Assembly: GCA_003565155.1 (NCBI GenBank)
Contig: PXDB01000035.1
Coordinates: forward strand, 1 to 64,000
From: Nitriliruptoraceae bacterium
Lineage (GTDB): Bacteria; Actinomycetota; Nitriliruptoria; Nitriliruptorales; Nitriliruptoraceae
Direction of reading: 5' to 3'
Length of the DNA: 64,000 nt
In this document: positions 17,656 to 26,314 of the stretch, one piece after another
Layout of the letters: each line of letters opens with the position of its first letter
Numbering within the stretch: the stretch's first letter is position 1
The notes under the pieces: model-generated
Told to the model about the DNA's origin: nothing
The model's database searches: none
What the model saw: the letters and a program-made list of their open reading frames with translations, nothing else
Program-made: the position numbers and the translations under genes

Positions 17656-18575
17656 GCCGCACCTCCCGTCATCCCGGCCTGGTGGGTGGTGACGGCCTCG
17701 CGGTACAGCTCGGCGAGGGTGGGTCGCACGGCGGCGAAGTGCCGTACGGCACCCGCTGCCTGGGCAGCGGCCATGACCGCCTGGTCGTCGGTACCTGCGT
17801 CGAGGAGGAGCTCCACACCGGTGGCGTCACGTGCCTGCACCCGGGTGCCGGGAACGCGCTCCGCCCACCGGGTGGGGTCGGGGCCCTCCACCTCGACGCG
17901 GAGCAGGCGCCGGCCGTTGGTAGAGCGCAGCTGCTCGACCTCGCCGGCTGCGACCAGCTTGCCGGCGTCGATGATCGCCACGGCGTCGCACAGCCGCTCC
18001 ACCAGCTCCAGCTGGTGGCTGGAGAAGACGACCGGCACGCCCGCAGCGGCGCGCTCGATGAGGACCTCGCTGAGGGCGTCGACCCCGACGGGGTCCAGGC
18101 CAGAGAAGGGTTCGTCGAGGATGAGCAGCCGCGGGCGGTGGACCAGTGCCGCGGCGAGCTGGGCGCGTTGCTGGTTGCCGAGGGAGAGGTTCTCCAGTGG
18201 CTCGTCCGCCCGGTCGGCCAGCCCGAAGCGTTCGAGCAGCTCGGTCGCACGGCTGCGGGCGGTGGCCTTGTCGAGTCGGTGCAGGCGACCGAGGTAGACC
18301 AGCTGCCGGAGCACCGGGGTCTTGGGGTAGAGGCCGCGTTCCTCCGGCATGTAGCCGAAGGTGACGCGCACCTCGCTGTCGATCGGGCGGCCGTCGAAGC
18401 GCACCTCGCCGGCGTCGGGGGTGTCCAGGCCCATCACGATCCGCATCGTGGTGGTCTTGCCGGCGCCGTTCGAGCCGACGAAGCCGAAGACCTGGCCCTC
18501 CTCCACGCGGAAGGAGAGCTGGTCGAGGGCCGTCAGCGTGCCGAAGCGGCGGGTCACCTGGTGGATGTCGAGCAT
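17652..18575 (-). CDS. ABC transporter ATP-binding protein, NatA-like
   Basis: 307 residues from ATG 18575; the frame stays open further upstream but without similarity. Walker A GSNGAGKT (34-41), signature LSLGNQQ (130-136), Walker B LLILDEP (149-155) and VFSSHQLELVE are all in place. The GYMPEERGLYP motif marks the NatA/DUF4162 group, and the C-terminal part after about 225 fits a DUF4162-like domain. It is translationally coupled to the NatB-like permease. A close paralog is encoded at 29207-30133. Confidence 0.94.
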   Translation of the reverse strand: MLDIHQVTRRFGTLTALDQLSFRVEEGQVFGFVGSNGAGKTTTMRIVMGLDTPDAGEVRFDGRPIDSEVRVTFGYMPEERGLYPKTPVLRQLVYLGRLHRLDKATARSRATELLERFGLADRADEPLENLSLGNQQRAQLAAALVHRPRLLILDEPFSGLDPVGVDALSEVLIERAAAGVPVVFSSHQLELVERLCDAVAIIDAGKLVAAGEVEQLRSTNGRRLLRVEVEGPDPTRWAERVPGTRVQARDATGVELLLDAGTDDQAVMAAAQAAGAVRHFAAVRPTLAELYREAVTTHQAGMTGGAA

Positions 18576-18615
18576 GGTCGTGCGCTCCCTCCGGGTCGTC
18601 GGTCTCGCTCCGGCG

Positions 18616-19716
18616 CTACGGGCGAGCGCGGTGTGCTCGCCGCCGACGACCGAATAGCACGGCGAGCCCCGCTGACACCACTGCTCCCACGGGCACGACC
18701 ATGTTCCCCCAGCGCATCGGCAGCGAACGGGCGCCGTCGGGCCACAGCTCCGCGCCGGGCTCCGCGAAGGGCAGCAGCTCCTCGATCGCAGAGACCTCCG
18801 CGCCGGCGGCCTGCAGCTGGGCCAGCAGCTCCCGTCCGACGTGGGCGATCTCGTCGCGGCCGGCAGCGGAGTGGCCCTCGATGCTGGCCCTGGCCTCGCC
18901 CGACCGCAGCATCCTCGACAGCAGCCAGACCCAGATCGGCTCCGGGAGGAGCTCCAGGGCACGGAAGGAACGGGGCGCGGGTGGCAGTCCGAGGTCCTTG
19001 CGCAGCCCGCGGAAGCCCTGCTGCATCGCGCGCAGCGAGAGCAGCTGCAGGTCCCGGGTGCGGGCGAGCCGCTCCATGTCGATGCCGGCCGCGCACACCG
19101 CCGGGCCGAGGGCCAGGATCGTGACGCAGGCGTGGTACTTCAGCCAGTTCTCCATGTCGCTGCGCAGGTCCACGTCGTAGCCCCGCATGCTGGACAGCAC
19201 CTCGGCGACCTCGCGGGTGCGCGGCCGGATGGCGCCGTCCACCTCGCCGATCGGCAGGGTGTAGGGGTGGTCCTCATCGACGGGCACGATGCGGACGACG
19301 TCGCCGTCGCGGTGGCCGCCCGGGAGGGGGAAGCCCAGCAGCACCCGCTCCGGCCCGAGGGCCTCGACCAGGGGACCGGCGCCCTCGGCGTTGTTCATCA
19401 TGAACAGCACGGTGGGGCTGTGCCGGTTGGACGCCAGCACCGGCAGGATCGGCGCGAGGTGGTTGTGCCGCAGCACGACCAGGATGAGGTCGTAGCGGTC
19501 CTCGGGGCGCAGTGCCTCCACCGCGGGGACGTGGGCGGTCTCCTGCTGGCCCGTCTCCTCGTCCTCGAGCACGATGCCGCGGCCCTTGATCTGGGCGAGC
19601 CGCTCACCGCGGGCGAGGATCGCGACGTCATGGCCGGCCTCGTGCAGACGGGCGGCCAGCAGGCTGCCGAGGGGGCCGGCGCCGTAGACGAGGATGCGTC
19701 GGGTCGGGGTGGTCAT
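18616..19716 (-). CDS. Ketopantoate reductase-like protein with a C-terminal membrane segment
   Basis: 366 residues from ATG 19716 with AAGGAGA upstream. The N-terminal Rossmann fold is clear (LVYGAGPLGSLLAARLHEAG), and the ApbA/PanE catalytic region is seen as NWLKYHACV, whose lysine would bind ketopantoate, although a Cys sits where an Asn is usual. The last 35 residues hold a hydrophobic helix (VVPVGAVVSAGLAVLF) and an Arg-rich end, unusual for this soluble family. It therefore may be a membrane-tethered 2-oxoacid reductase rather than the coenzyme A pathway enzyme. It lies 40 bp downstream of no gene on its strand and 40 bp upstream of the NatA-like gene. Confidence 0.82.
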   Translation of the reverse strand: MTTPTRRILVYGAGPLGSLLAARLHEAGHDVAILARGERLAQIKGRGIVLEDEETGQQETAHVPAVEALRPEDRYDLILVVLRHNHLAPILPVLASNRHSPTVLFMMNNAEGAGPLVEALGPERVLLGFPLPGGHRDGDVVRIVPVDEDHPYTLPIGEVDGAIRPRTREVAEVLSSMRGYDVDLRSDMENWLKYHACVTILALGPAVCAAGIDMERLARTRDLQLLSLRAMQQGFRGLRKDLGLPPAPRSFRALELLPEPIWVWLLSRMLRSGEARASIEGHSAAGRDEIAHVGRELLAQLQAAGAEVSAIEELLPFAEPGAELWPDGARSLPMRWGNMVVPVGAVVSAGLAVLFGRRRRAHRARP

Positions 19717-19931
19717 CGGGTCTCCTTGCGCATGGGTGTCGAGGTGGCGGTGCACCGACGTCGAGGTCATGGCTCATCGACGTCGAGGTGGCGCCCACCG
19801 TCGCACGGACGGCTTTCGTCCCGCTTTCCGTCCGCTGAGGGCATGGCGTGGGCAGCCTGCCTCGCGTCGGCGGGTCCGCCGGCCGGCGGAGCGGCGGCCG
19901 GGATACGGCCGCCGCCCCAGGCAGGGCCCCG

Positions 19932-21740
19932 TCACGGCTCCCAGCGGAACCGCCACACCGCGAGCACCGCACCGACCACGGCCCACGCCGCGACCACCGC
20001 CATCTCGCGCACCGCCCACGCGCCGTCGAGGAACGCCGCCCGGGTCGCGTCGATCACCGGGGCCAGCGGCAGCCAGCCGACGATCTCGGTCACGAGCTCC
20101 GGGAGCACCTCGGCCAGGGGGAACACCCCGGACAGGAACACCAGCGGCATGAACGTGGCCAGGGCGATGCCCGGCACCGCGTCCGCGTCGGGGACCAGCG
20201 AGGCCACCGCCAGCCCGAGCGCGCCGAGGCACACCGTGCCGAGCGCCAGGGTGACCACCAGCGGCAGCCAGCCCGCCGCGACGGGGGTGACGTCGTGGAC
20301 CGTCCAGCCGAGCAGCAGCACGATGGCCACCGTCAGCGTCACGATCCAGAAGGTCGACACGATCCGGCCGGCGAGGTAGGCCCAGGCCGGCAGGGGCGTG
20401 CCCCTCAGCCGTTTGAGCAGGCCCTGGTCCCGGGCGCCGGCCACCGTCTCCGGCATGGTCACGTAGGCGATCAACGCCAGCCCGAACACCGGCATCCCCG
20501 TGGTCATCCACACCGAGAAGGCGAAGCCGTCCACCTCGGGGTCGCCGATCACCAGCGGGAGCAGCACCACGAACAGCGCCGGGAACCCCAGGACGAAGAA
20601 GGCGTAGATCGGCTCACGCCACACGGAGCGGTTGGCGTGGCGGAGCTGTCCCCACACCATCCCGAGTGCGCTGGGCCCACCGAAGCGCAGCACGCTCCGG
20701 GACCCGGTCGGGTAGGTCCCGACCGCACCAGCGTCGCGTCCACCGGCGCGCTGGACTCGCCGGCCGGCAGCGACCGCCCGTTCCTGCCCGAGGTACCGGG
20801 TGGCGAGCAGCCCACCGAGCACCGCCCACGCGGCCAGCACCGCCAGGTTCGTCCAGGCGATGCCGGTGCCCGTCACGTCCAGGGCCAGGGGCAGCGCCAG
20901 CGCCTCGACGGCGTGGCGTAACGGGAAGACCAGTCCCGTGACCTCCGCCCACCGTGGCAGGTCGCCGTCGAAGGCGAACACCTCGGAGACGAAGCTCAGC
21001 AGCACGACCGCGCCCATGCTCGCGCTCAGCACCGCCTGGCTCGAGCGGGCAACCGAGGCGGTCGCGAACCCCAGCGCCGCGAAGGTGGCGATGACCACCA
21101 GCAACGCCAGCAGCAGCGCCGGGAGGCGGACGGCGTCGAGCTCCAGACCGTAGGCCAGCACCCCGACGGCCAGCATCAGCGCGGTCCCGAGCACCGCGAT
21201 CCAGGCGGCCGCGCCGGCGCGGCCGGCGAGGTGGGCCCACATCGGCAGCGGGGTGCCACGCAGCCGCTTGAGCATCCCCTGCTCGGCCGTGACGGCCACA
21301 CCGAAGGCGAGCATCACGAACGCGGCCATCGCCACGGCGAACACCGCCGCACCGGGCACCAGGCGCTGGATGGCCGGGTCAGCGGCGCCATCGGTGAGTG
21401 GGCTCGCACCCACCACCAGGCCCGACATCACCAGGAACAGCACCGGCAGCACCAGGCTGACCAGCAGCGAGGCGGGCGTGCGCACCGCCTCACGGGAGGC
21501 GTGGACGACCTGGCCGACGAACAGCGGCCAGGGACCCGGCCGCCGACCCGGGGGCTGGTCACCCCCGCCACGATCGTCGCGTCCGGCGTCGCCTCGGGTG
21601 CTGGTGCGGCGGCCGTCCCGGACCTCCTCACGGCTGCCAGCGCGCTCGCCACGGTCCTGCTGGTCGCGGGCATCGTCCTCGGCGACCGCCGTTGGGGGTT
21701 CCGGGGTCGCCCCTCCCAGCACGTCAGCCACGGTCCTCAC
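19932..21740 (-). CDS. Fused tandem ABC-2 permease
   Basis: 602 residues containing two ABC-2 permease units in one chain. The cytoplasmic motif LKRLRGTPLPMWAHLAGR in the first half recurs as LKRLRGTPLPAWAYLAGR in the second, each followed by five to six membrane helices. ABC-2 exporters usually work as dimers of single units, so the gene looks like an internal duplication and fusion. A charged, repeat-poor N-terminal extension of about 70 residues precedes the first helix. GTG 21740 overlaps the ATPase stop by 17 nt. Substrate unknown. Confidence 0.88.
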   Translation of the reverse strand: MRTVADVLGGATPEPPTAVAEDDARDQQDRGERAGSREEVRDGRRTSTRGDAGRDDRGGGDQPPGRRPGPWPLFVGQVVHASREAVRTPASLLVSLVLPVLFLVMSGLVVGASPLTDGAADPAIQRLVPGAAVFAVAMAAFVMLAFGVAVTAEQGMLKRLRGTPLPMWAHLAGRAGAAAWIAVLGTALMLAVGVLAYGLELDAVRLPALLLALLVVIATFAALGFATASVARSSQAVLSASMGAVVLLSFVSEVFAFDGDLPRWAEVTGLVFPLRHAVEALALPLALDVTGTGIAWTNLAVLAAWAVLGGLLATRYLGQERAVAAGRRVQRAGGRDAGAVGTYPTGSRSVLRFGGPSALGMVWGQLRHANRSVWREPIYAFFVLGFPALFVVLLPLVIGDPEVDGFAFSVWMTTGMPVFGLALIAYVTMPETVAGARDQGLLKRLRGTPLPAWAYLAGRIVSTFWIVTLTVAIVLLLGWTVHDVTPVAAGWLPLVVTLALGTVCLGALGLAVASLVPDADAVPGIALATFMPLVFLSGVFPLAEVLPELVTEIVGWLPLAPVIDATRAAFLDGAWAVREMAVVAAWAVVGAVLAVWRFRWEP

Positions 21741-22638
21741 CCGCCCCGATGAGCTCCAGGTAGGTGTCCTCGAAGCTCCCGCGCTGGAGGGCGAGGCCGT
21801 CCAGTTCCACCTCCCGGGTGGCGGCCCACCCGGTCACCGCGTGCAGGTCCGCGGTCAGCGACAGCGAGCGGATCACGACCCGCTGGTCCTCGAGGGCCAC
21901 CTCGCCCGCCAGCGGCGGCAGGTCGACCTCCTCGAGCCCCGCGGGCAGCAGGAAGCTGAGCACCGAGCGGCCCGCCGAGGTGCGTGCGGCCAGCTCCTCC
22001 GGTGTACCGAGCGCCACCAGCTCACCCCGCGCGACCACCGCCACCCGGTCGGCGAGGCGGTACGCCTCCTCCATGTAGTGGGTGGTCAGGATCACCGTCT
22101 TGCCGACCTCGCACAGCCCGGCGACCACGTCCCAGGCCTGCCGGCGGGCCGAGGGGTCGAAGCCGGTGGTGGGCTCGTCGAGGTAGAGCAGCTCCGGGTC
22201 GCCGATCAACCCCAGCGCCAGGTCCACCCGACGTCGTTGGCCACCGGAGAGCGTCTTGGTCCGCTCGTTCGCCTTGGGCGTCAGCCCGACCAGCTCGATC
22301 ACCTCGTCCACCGCGCGGGGACGCGGGTAGAAGCCGGCGTACAGCGACACCAGTTCACGCACGGTGAAGCGCTCGTCGATGCCGGCCTCCTGGAGCACGA
22401 TGCCGATCCGCTCACGGAAGGCCCGGCCACCCGTCTCCGGGTCGAACCCCAGCACCTCGACGCGCCCGCTGGTGCGGGTCCGGTGACCCTCCAGGATCTC
22501 CACCGTCGAGGTCTTGCCCGCGCCGTTGGGCCCCACGACGGCGAAGACCTCCCCCTCCTCGACGGTCAGGCTGAGTCCCCTCACCGCGTGGTTGTCCCCG
22601 TACCGCTTGTGCAGATCCTCCACAACAACGATGCTCAC
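21724..22638 (-). CDS. ABC transporter ATP-binding protein, partner of the fused permease
   Basis: 304 residues with Walker A GPNGAGKT (36-43), signature LSGGQ (130-134), Walker B ELLYLDEP (149-156) and TTHYMEEAYRLAD as switch. The C-terminal 80 residues hold the regulatory region found in drug exporter ATPases. The canonical signature and TTHYMEEA place it with DrrA/YadG-like ATPases. It precedes and overlaps the fused permease gene. The 263-bp spacer upstream (22639-22902) holds no gene that I can see. Confidence 0.94.
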   Translation of the reverse strand: MSIVVVEDLHKRYGDNHAVRGLSLTVEEGEVFAVVGPNGAGKTSTVEILEGHRTRTSGRVEVLGFDPETGGRAFRERIGIVLQEAGIDERFTVRELVSLYAGFYPRPRAVDEVIELVGLTPKANERTKTLSGGQRRRVDLALGLIGDPELLYLDEPTTGFDPSARRQAWDVVAGLCEVGKTVILTTHYMEEAYRLADRVAVVARGELVALGTPEELAARTSAGRSVLSFLLPAGLEEVDLPPLAGEVALEDQRVVIRSLSLTADLHAVTGWAATREVELDGLALQRGSFEDTYLELIGAGEDRG

Positions 22639-22902
22639 GCCCGTCGCTCCTGTGTCAGGCGTGTCGGCGCAGCGCCCCCCGTCGACGAGTGCGTGCGCTC
22701 GGACTGGGGTCGGGCCGCGCTCACACGCGGACGATGTCCTCCTCCAGGACGCTGGCGCAGGTCACTGCACCGCTCAAGGGCCGCAGGTCCCGTGCGGGCG
22801 GGACCAGGCTCGGACGCCGTGCGGCGGCTGGGCGCGCACCGCCGGATCGCACCGGTGCTGTGCGGTTCCCGCATCGGTGCAGGGCCGCGTCGGCTGTCCG
22901 TG

Positions 22903-25437
22903 CTACTCGCTGTACAGCGCCTCGAGCACGTCGAGGTTGGCCGCGCGCCGGGCAGGCAGCACGCCGGCCACGAGCCCAGCGAGCGCGGCGAGCGCCACCC
23001 CGACCACGATCTGGGTCCACGGGATCACGAGCGAGGTGATGTTGAGCTGTTCGATGCGCACGAACACCGCGCCGACCGGCATCCCCAACGCGAGCCCGAG
23101 CCCCGCCCCGATCAGCGCCACGCTGATCGCCTCGGTGCGCACCATGCGACGCACCTGCCCCCGGGTCATCCCCACCGCCCGCAACAGCCCGATCTCGCGC
23201 GTGCGCTCGACCACGCTGAGCGCCAGCGTGTTCACGATCCCGAGCAGCGCCACCAGCACGCTCAGCGCCAGCAGCGCGAGCACCACGCCGACCAGCTGGT
23301 CGAGCTGGGCAGCCAGGCCCTCCGCGAAACCCGCCTGGTCGAGCACCAGCACCTGCGGGTAGGCGACGAGCACGGATCCCAGTGCATCGAAGGTCGTGGC
23401 GGCGTCCGCGTCGGCGCCGAACCGCACGTAGACGTTGAACGCCGACGACACCGACCCGCCTGCGTCCTCCCACGCCGCAGTGTCGAGGAACCCGCTCACG
23501 TCGATCCCGCCGCCGTCGAACACCGCGGTGATCGGGAAGGTCGCCTCGCCGCCAGGCACGGTGGCTGCAACCTCGGCGCCGGCGACGAGGTCGAGGTCGC
23601 TGGCCACGGACTCGCTGACCGCCAGGCCGCCCGCGGTCAGGCCCTCCAGGTCACCGTCGGCGACATCGAGGTCGAAGACGGCAGGCACGGCTGCGGCATC
23701 CATGACTGCGAGGGTGATCGTCCGTTCGCCCACCTCCAGCTGCCCGACAGCAGCAGGCGCCACCACCTCGACGCCGTCCACCTCGGCAACCGCGTCCAGT
23801 GCTGTGGGCGGCACACCTGCCAGGGTGCCGGCCTGCACGATCGCGTCGGCGCGGAAGCTGCGCTCGATGGTCTCGCTGACGGTGCCCTGGAGGGAGGCCG
23901 CGAAGATCGACACGAAGCTGACCAGCGCGAGGCCGATCATCAGTGCCGAGGCGGTCGCGGCGGTGCGGCGCGGGTTGCGGGTGGCGTTGGCCCGGGCGAG
24001 CTCGCCGCTGACGCCGAGCGCCGCGCTCGGCCCGCCCAGCAGCCGTGCCAGGGGGCGCACGATCAGCGCCGACATGGCGGCGACACCGAGGAACAGCGCG
24101 ACCGCGCCCACCCCGAGGATCGTCGGTCCGGCGTCACCCAGCAGCGTCGCTGTCAGCGCCACCACGCCGGCCACCAGCAGCAGCGCGCCGAGCACGTTGC
24201 GGATCCACCCACGCCCCGAGGGTGCGGCGACGGCGACCTCGCTCAGGGCGGCCACCGGCGGGATCGACACCGCCCGACGTGCCGGCACGAGCGCGGCAAG
24301 CAGCGTGATCACGGCACCGACGGCGATCGCCACCCCGACCGTCCGCGGCAGGACGACGAGCTGGTCCCCAGGCAGCTCGATGCCGATGGTGCCGAGGACC
24401 GCCTGCAGCCCGCGGGCGACCAGCAGGCCGAACCCTGCGCCGAGCGCCCCTCCCACGGCGCCGACCAGGGCGGCCTCGCCGAGCACCGACCCGAACAGTT
24501 GCCCTCTGCTGGCCCCCACCGCTCGCAGCAGCGCCAGCTCCCGCAGCCGGCCCGCCAGCACGATGGTGAAGGTGTTGAAGATCAGGAAGCTGCCGACCAG
24601 CAGCGCGACCGCGGCGAACACCAGCAGCGCGATCGAGAACACCTCCACGAAGGGACCGAAGGCCTCCTGCTGCTCCGCCACCACCTCGGCGGCGGTCTGG
24701 ACACGGAAGCCCTCGCCGAGCTCCGCACGGACCGCATCGAGCAGCGCCGCCTCCCCGACGCCCGGCGCAGCCATCGCGTAGGCGGCGGTCAGTTCCCCGT
24801 CGGTGCCGAGCCGCGCCAGCGCGGTCTCGCGGTCCAGCACCACCACGGACGCGCCGGCGAGGTTGTCGAGCTCTCCGAGGCCGAAGATGCCGACCACCTC
24901 GGGACGTTCCACCGGCCCGTCGAGCACGAGTCCAACGTCGTCGCCGATATCCCAGCCCTGGGCGCGTGCCGTGCCGGCATCGATGGCGATCTCGCCGGCC
25001 GTGTCTGGCCACCGCCCGGTGCGCAGCTCTGCAGGGTCCAACTCCTCGTGCACGAAGGCGCTGTAGCCGAGCGTCGGCGGCCCGAACTGCCCCGTCGGCT
25101 CGCCGTCGTCGCCGATCACGATGGCGACGCCCTCCACCTCGCCGTCGACGAGCGCGATCTCCTCCAGCGCGTCCAGCCGGTCGACGACCTCGGGTGGGAA
25201 GCTGGCCGGCTCCGCGGCGGTGGGACCGGGCCCCGGCCCGTCCTCCGGCTCCTCGGCGCGGATGACCACGTCGGCGGAGCCCACGATGGAGGTGAACAGG
25301 CGGTCGAACCCCTGCTGGAGGGTGTCACCGAAGGTCAGGGCGCCGGCGACGAAGCCGGTCCCGATGATGACGGCCAGCGCGGTCATGACGAAGCGGGCCT
25401 TGGCGGCCAGCAGGCCCTTCCACGTCAGGGTCCACAT
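22903..25437 (-). CDS. FtsX/MacB-type ABC permease, 844 residues
   Basis: Large permease with the duplicated FtsX layout: an N-terminal helix, an extracytoplasmic domain, three helices (from IALLVFAAVALLVGSFLIFN), a second helix and domain, and a final three-helix FtsX block (LALLALSVLVALLGIVNTLA). The motif EIGLLRAVGMTRGQVRRMV is the standard FtsX cytoplasmic signature, and the equivalent LRELALLRAVGASRGQ occurs in the first half. Such Type VII systems are mechanotransmitters or lipoprotein/antimicrobial-peptide pumps rather than classical exporters. ATG 25437 is 6 bp after the ATPase stop. Confidence 0.93.
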   Translation of the reverse strand: MWTLTWKGLLAAKARFVMTALAVIIGTGFVAGALTFGDTLQQGFDRLFTSIVGSADVVIRAEEPEDGPGPGPTAAEPASFPPEVVDRLDALEEIALVDGEVEGVAIVIGDDGEPTGQFGPPTLGYSAFVHEELDPAELRTGRWPDTAGEIAIDAGTARAQGWDIGDDVGLVLDGPVERPEVVGIFGLGELDNLAGASVVVLDRETALARLGTDGELTAAYAMAAPGVGEAALLDAVRAELGEGFRVQTAAEVVAEQQEAFGPFVEVFSIALLVFAAVALLVGSFLIFNTFTIVLAGRLRELALLRAVGASRGQLFGSVLGEAALVGAVGGALGAGFGLLVARGLQAVLGTIGIELPGDQLVVLPRTVGVAIAVGAVITLLAALVPARRAVSIPPVAALSEVAVAAPSGRGWIRNVLGALLLVAGVVALTATLLGDAGPTILGVGAVALFLGVAAMSALIVRPLARLLGGPSAALGVSGELARANATRNPRRTAATASALMIGLALVSFVSIFAASLQGTVSETIERSFRADAIVQAGTLAGVPPTALDAVAEVDGVEVVAPAAVGQLEVGERTITLAVMDAAAVPAVFDLDVADGDLEGLTAGGLAVSESVASDLDLVAGAEVAATVPGGEATFPITAVFDGGGIDVSGFLDTAAWEDAGGSVSSAFNVYVRFGADADAATTFDALGSVLVAYPQVLVLDQAGFAEGLAAQLDQLVGVVLALLALSVLVALLGIVNTLALSVVERTREIGLLRAVGMTRGQVRRMVRTEAISVALIGAGLGLALGMPVGAVFVRIEQLNITSLVIPWTQIVVGVALAALAGLVAGVLPARRAANLDVLEALYSE

Positions 25438-25443
25438 CGCGGG

Positions 25444-26199
25444 TCAGTGCTCCAGCGCGCGGATGCGGTCCAGCACGCCGTCCACCGTCGGCGCGGTGAG
25501 TTCGTCCACGACCCGGCCGTCCGCCAGGAACCACACCCGGTCGGCCGTCGCCGCGGCGACGGGGTCGTGGGTGACGGTGACGATCGTCTGGGAGAGCTCG
25601 TCGACGCTGGTGCGCAGCAGCGCGAGGAGCTCCTGCCCGCTGGTGCGGTCGAGGTTGCCGGTGGGCTCGTCGCCGAAGACCAGCTGCGGTTGCGTCACCA
25701 GCGCGCGGGCGACCGCGACCCGCTGCTGCTGCCCGCCGGACAGCTCCGCCGGTCGGTGGCCGAGCCGGTCGCCGAGCCCCAGGGCGCCGACGATCGCGTC
25801 GAACCAGGCCGCGTCGGGGTCGCGTCGGCCGAGCTTGCGCGGCAGGACGATGTTCTCCCGAGCCGTGAGCGTCGGCACCAGGTTGAAGGCCTGGAACACG
25901 AACCCGACCTGCTCCCGCCGCAGCTCGGTGAGCGCCTTGTCCTTCAGGGTGGACAGGTCCGTGCCGCCGATCCGCACGGTGCCGCTCGTGGGACGGTCCA
26001 GACCCGCGAGGCAGTGCAGCAGGGTGGACTTGCCGGAGCCGCTCGGGCCCATGACCGCCGTGTAGCTGCCGCTGGGGATCGTGAGGCTGATCCCGTCGAC
26101 CGCGCGGACCTCGGCCTGACCCTCGCCGTAGACCTTGGTGAGCTCGACCGTCTCGGCGGCGGGCGGCCGCGCTCGGGTCGCTGGTTCCGGGACTGACAC
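25444..26199 (-). CDS. MacB/LolD-type ABC ATP-binding protein
   Basis: 251 residues from GTG 26199, with GGAGGTG 6-7 nt upstream; the longer open frame has no similarity. Walker A GPSGSGKS (51-58), then FVFQAFNLVPTLTARENI, signature LSGGQQQRVAVARALV, and Walker B LVFGDEPTGNLD, a pattern diagnostic of the LolD/MacB/FtsE branch. It forms an operon with the FtsX-type permease immediately downstream. Together they make one Type VII ABC system. Confidence 0.95.
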   Translation of the reverse strand: MSVPEPATRARPPAAETVELTKVYGEGQAEVRAVDGISLTIPSGSYTAVMGPSGSGKSTLLHCLAGLDRPTSGTVRIGGTDLSTLKDKALTELRREQVGFVFQAFNLVPTLTARENIVLPRKLGRRDPDAAWFDAIVGALGLGDRLGHRPAELSGGQQQRVAVARALVTQPQLVFGDEPTGNLDRTSGQELLALLRTSVDELSQTIVTVTHDPVAAATADRVWFLADGRVVDELTAPTVDGVLDRIRALEH

Positions 26200-26314
26200 G
26201 GCCGCACCTCCGGCTGCTGCCGTGGTCGCGGCGACCCGGCTCGGCCGGTCCAGTCTTGCAGACCCCCGTACCGACGCCGATCGACAGGGCGCTCCGGGCA
26301 CGGCGGGTGGGAGC

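Noticed and set aside
21253..26196. 1647-residue open frame on the plus strand
   Set aside because: It runs antisense over four recognisable minus-strand ABC genes, is rich in Arg, His and Gln, and has no domain or ribosome site. It is a shadow of high GC content.
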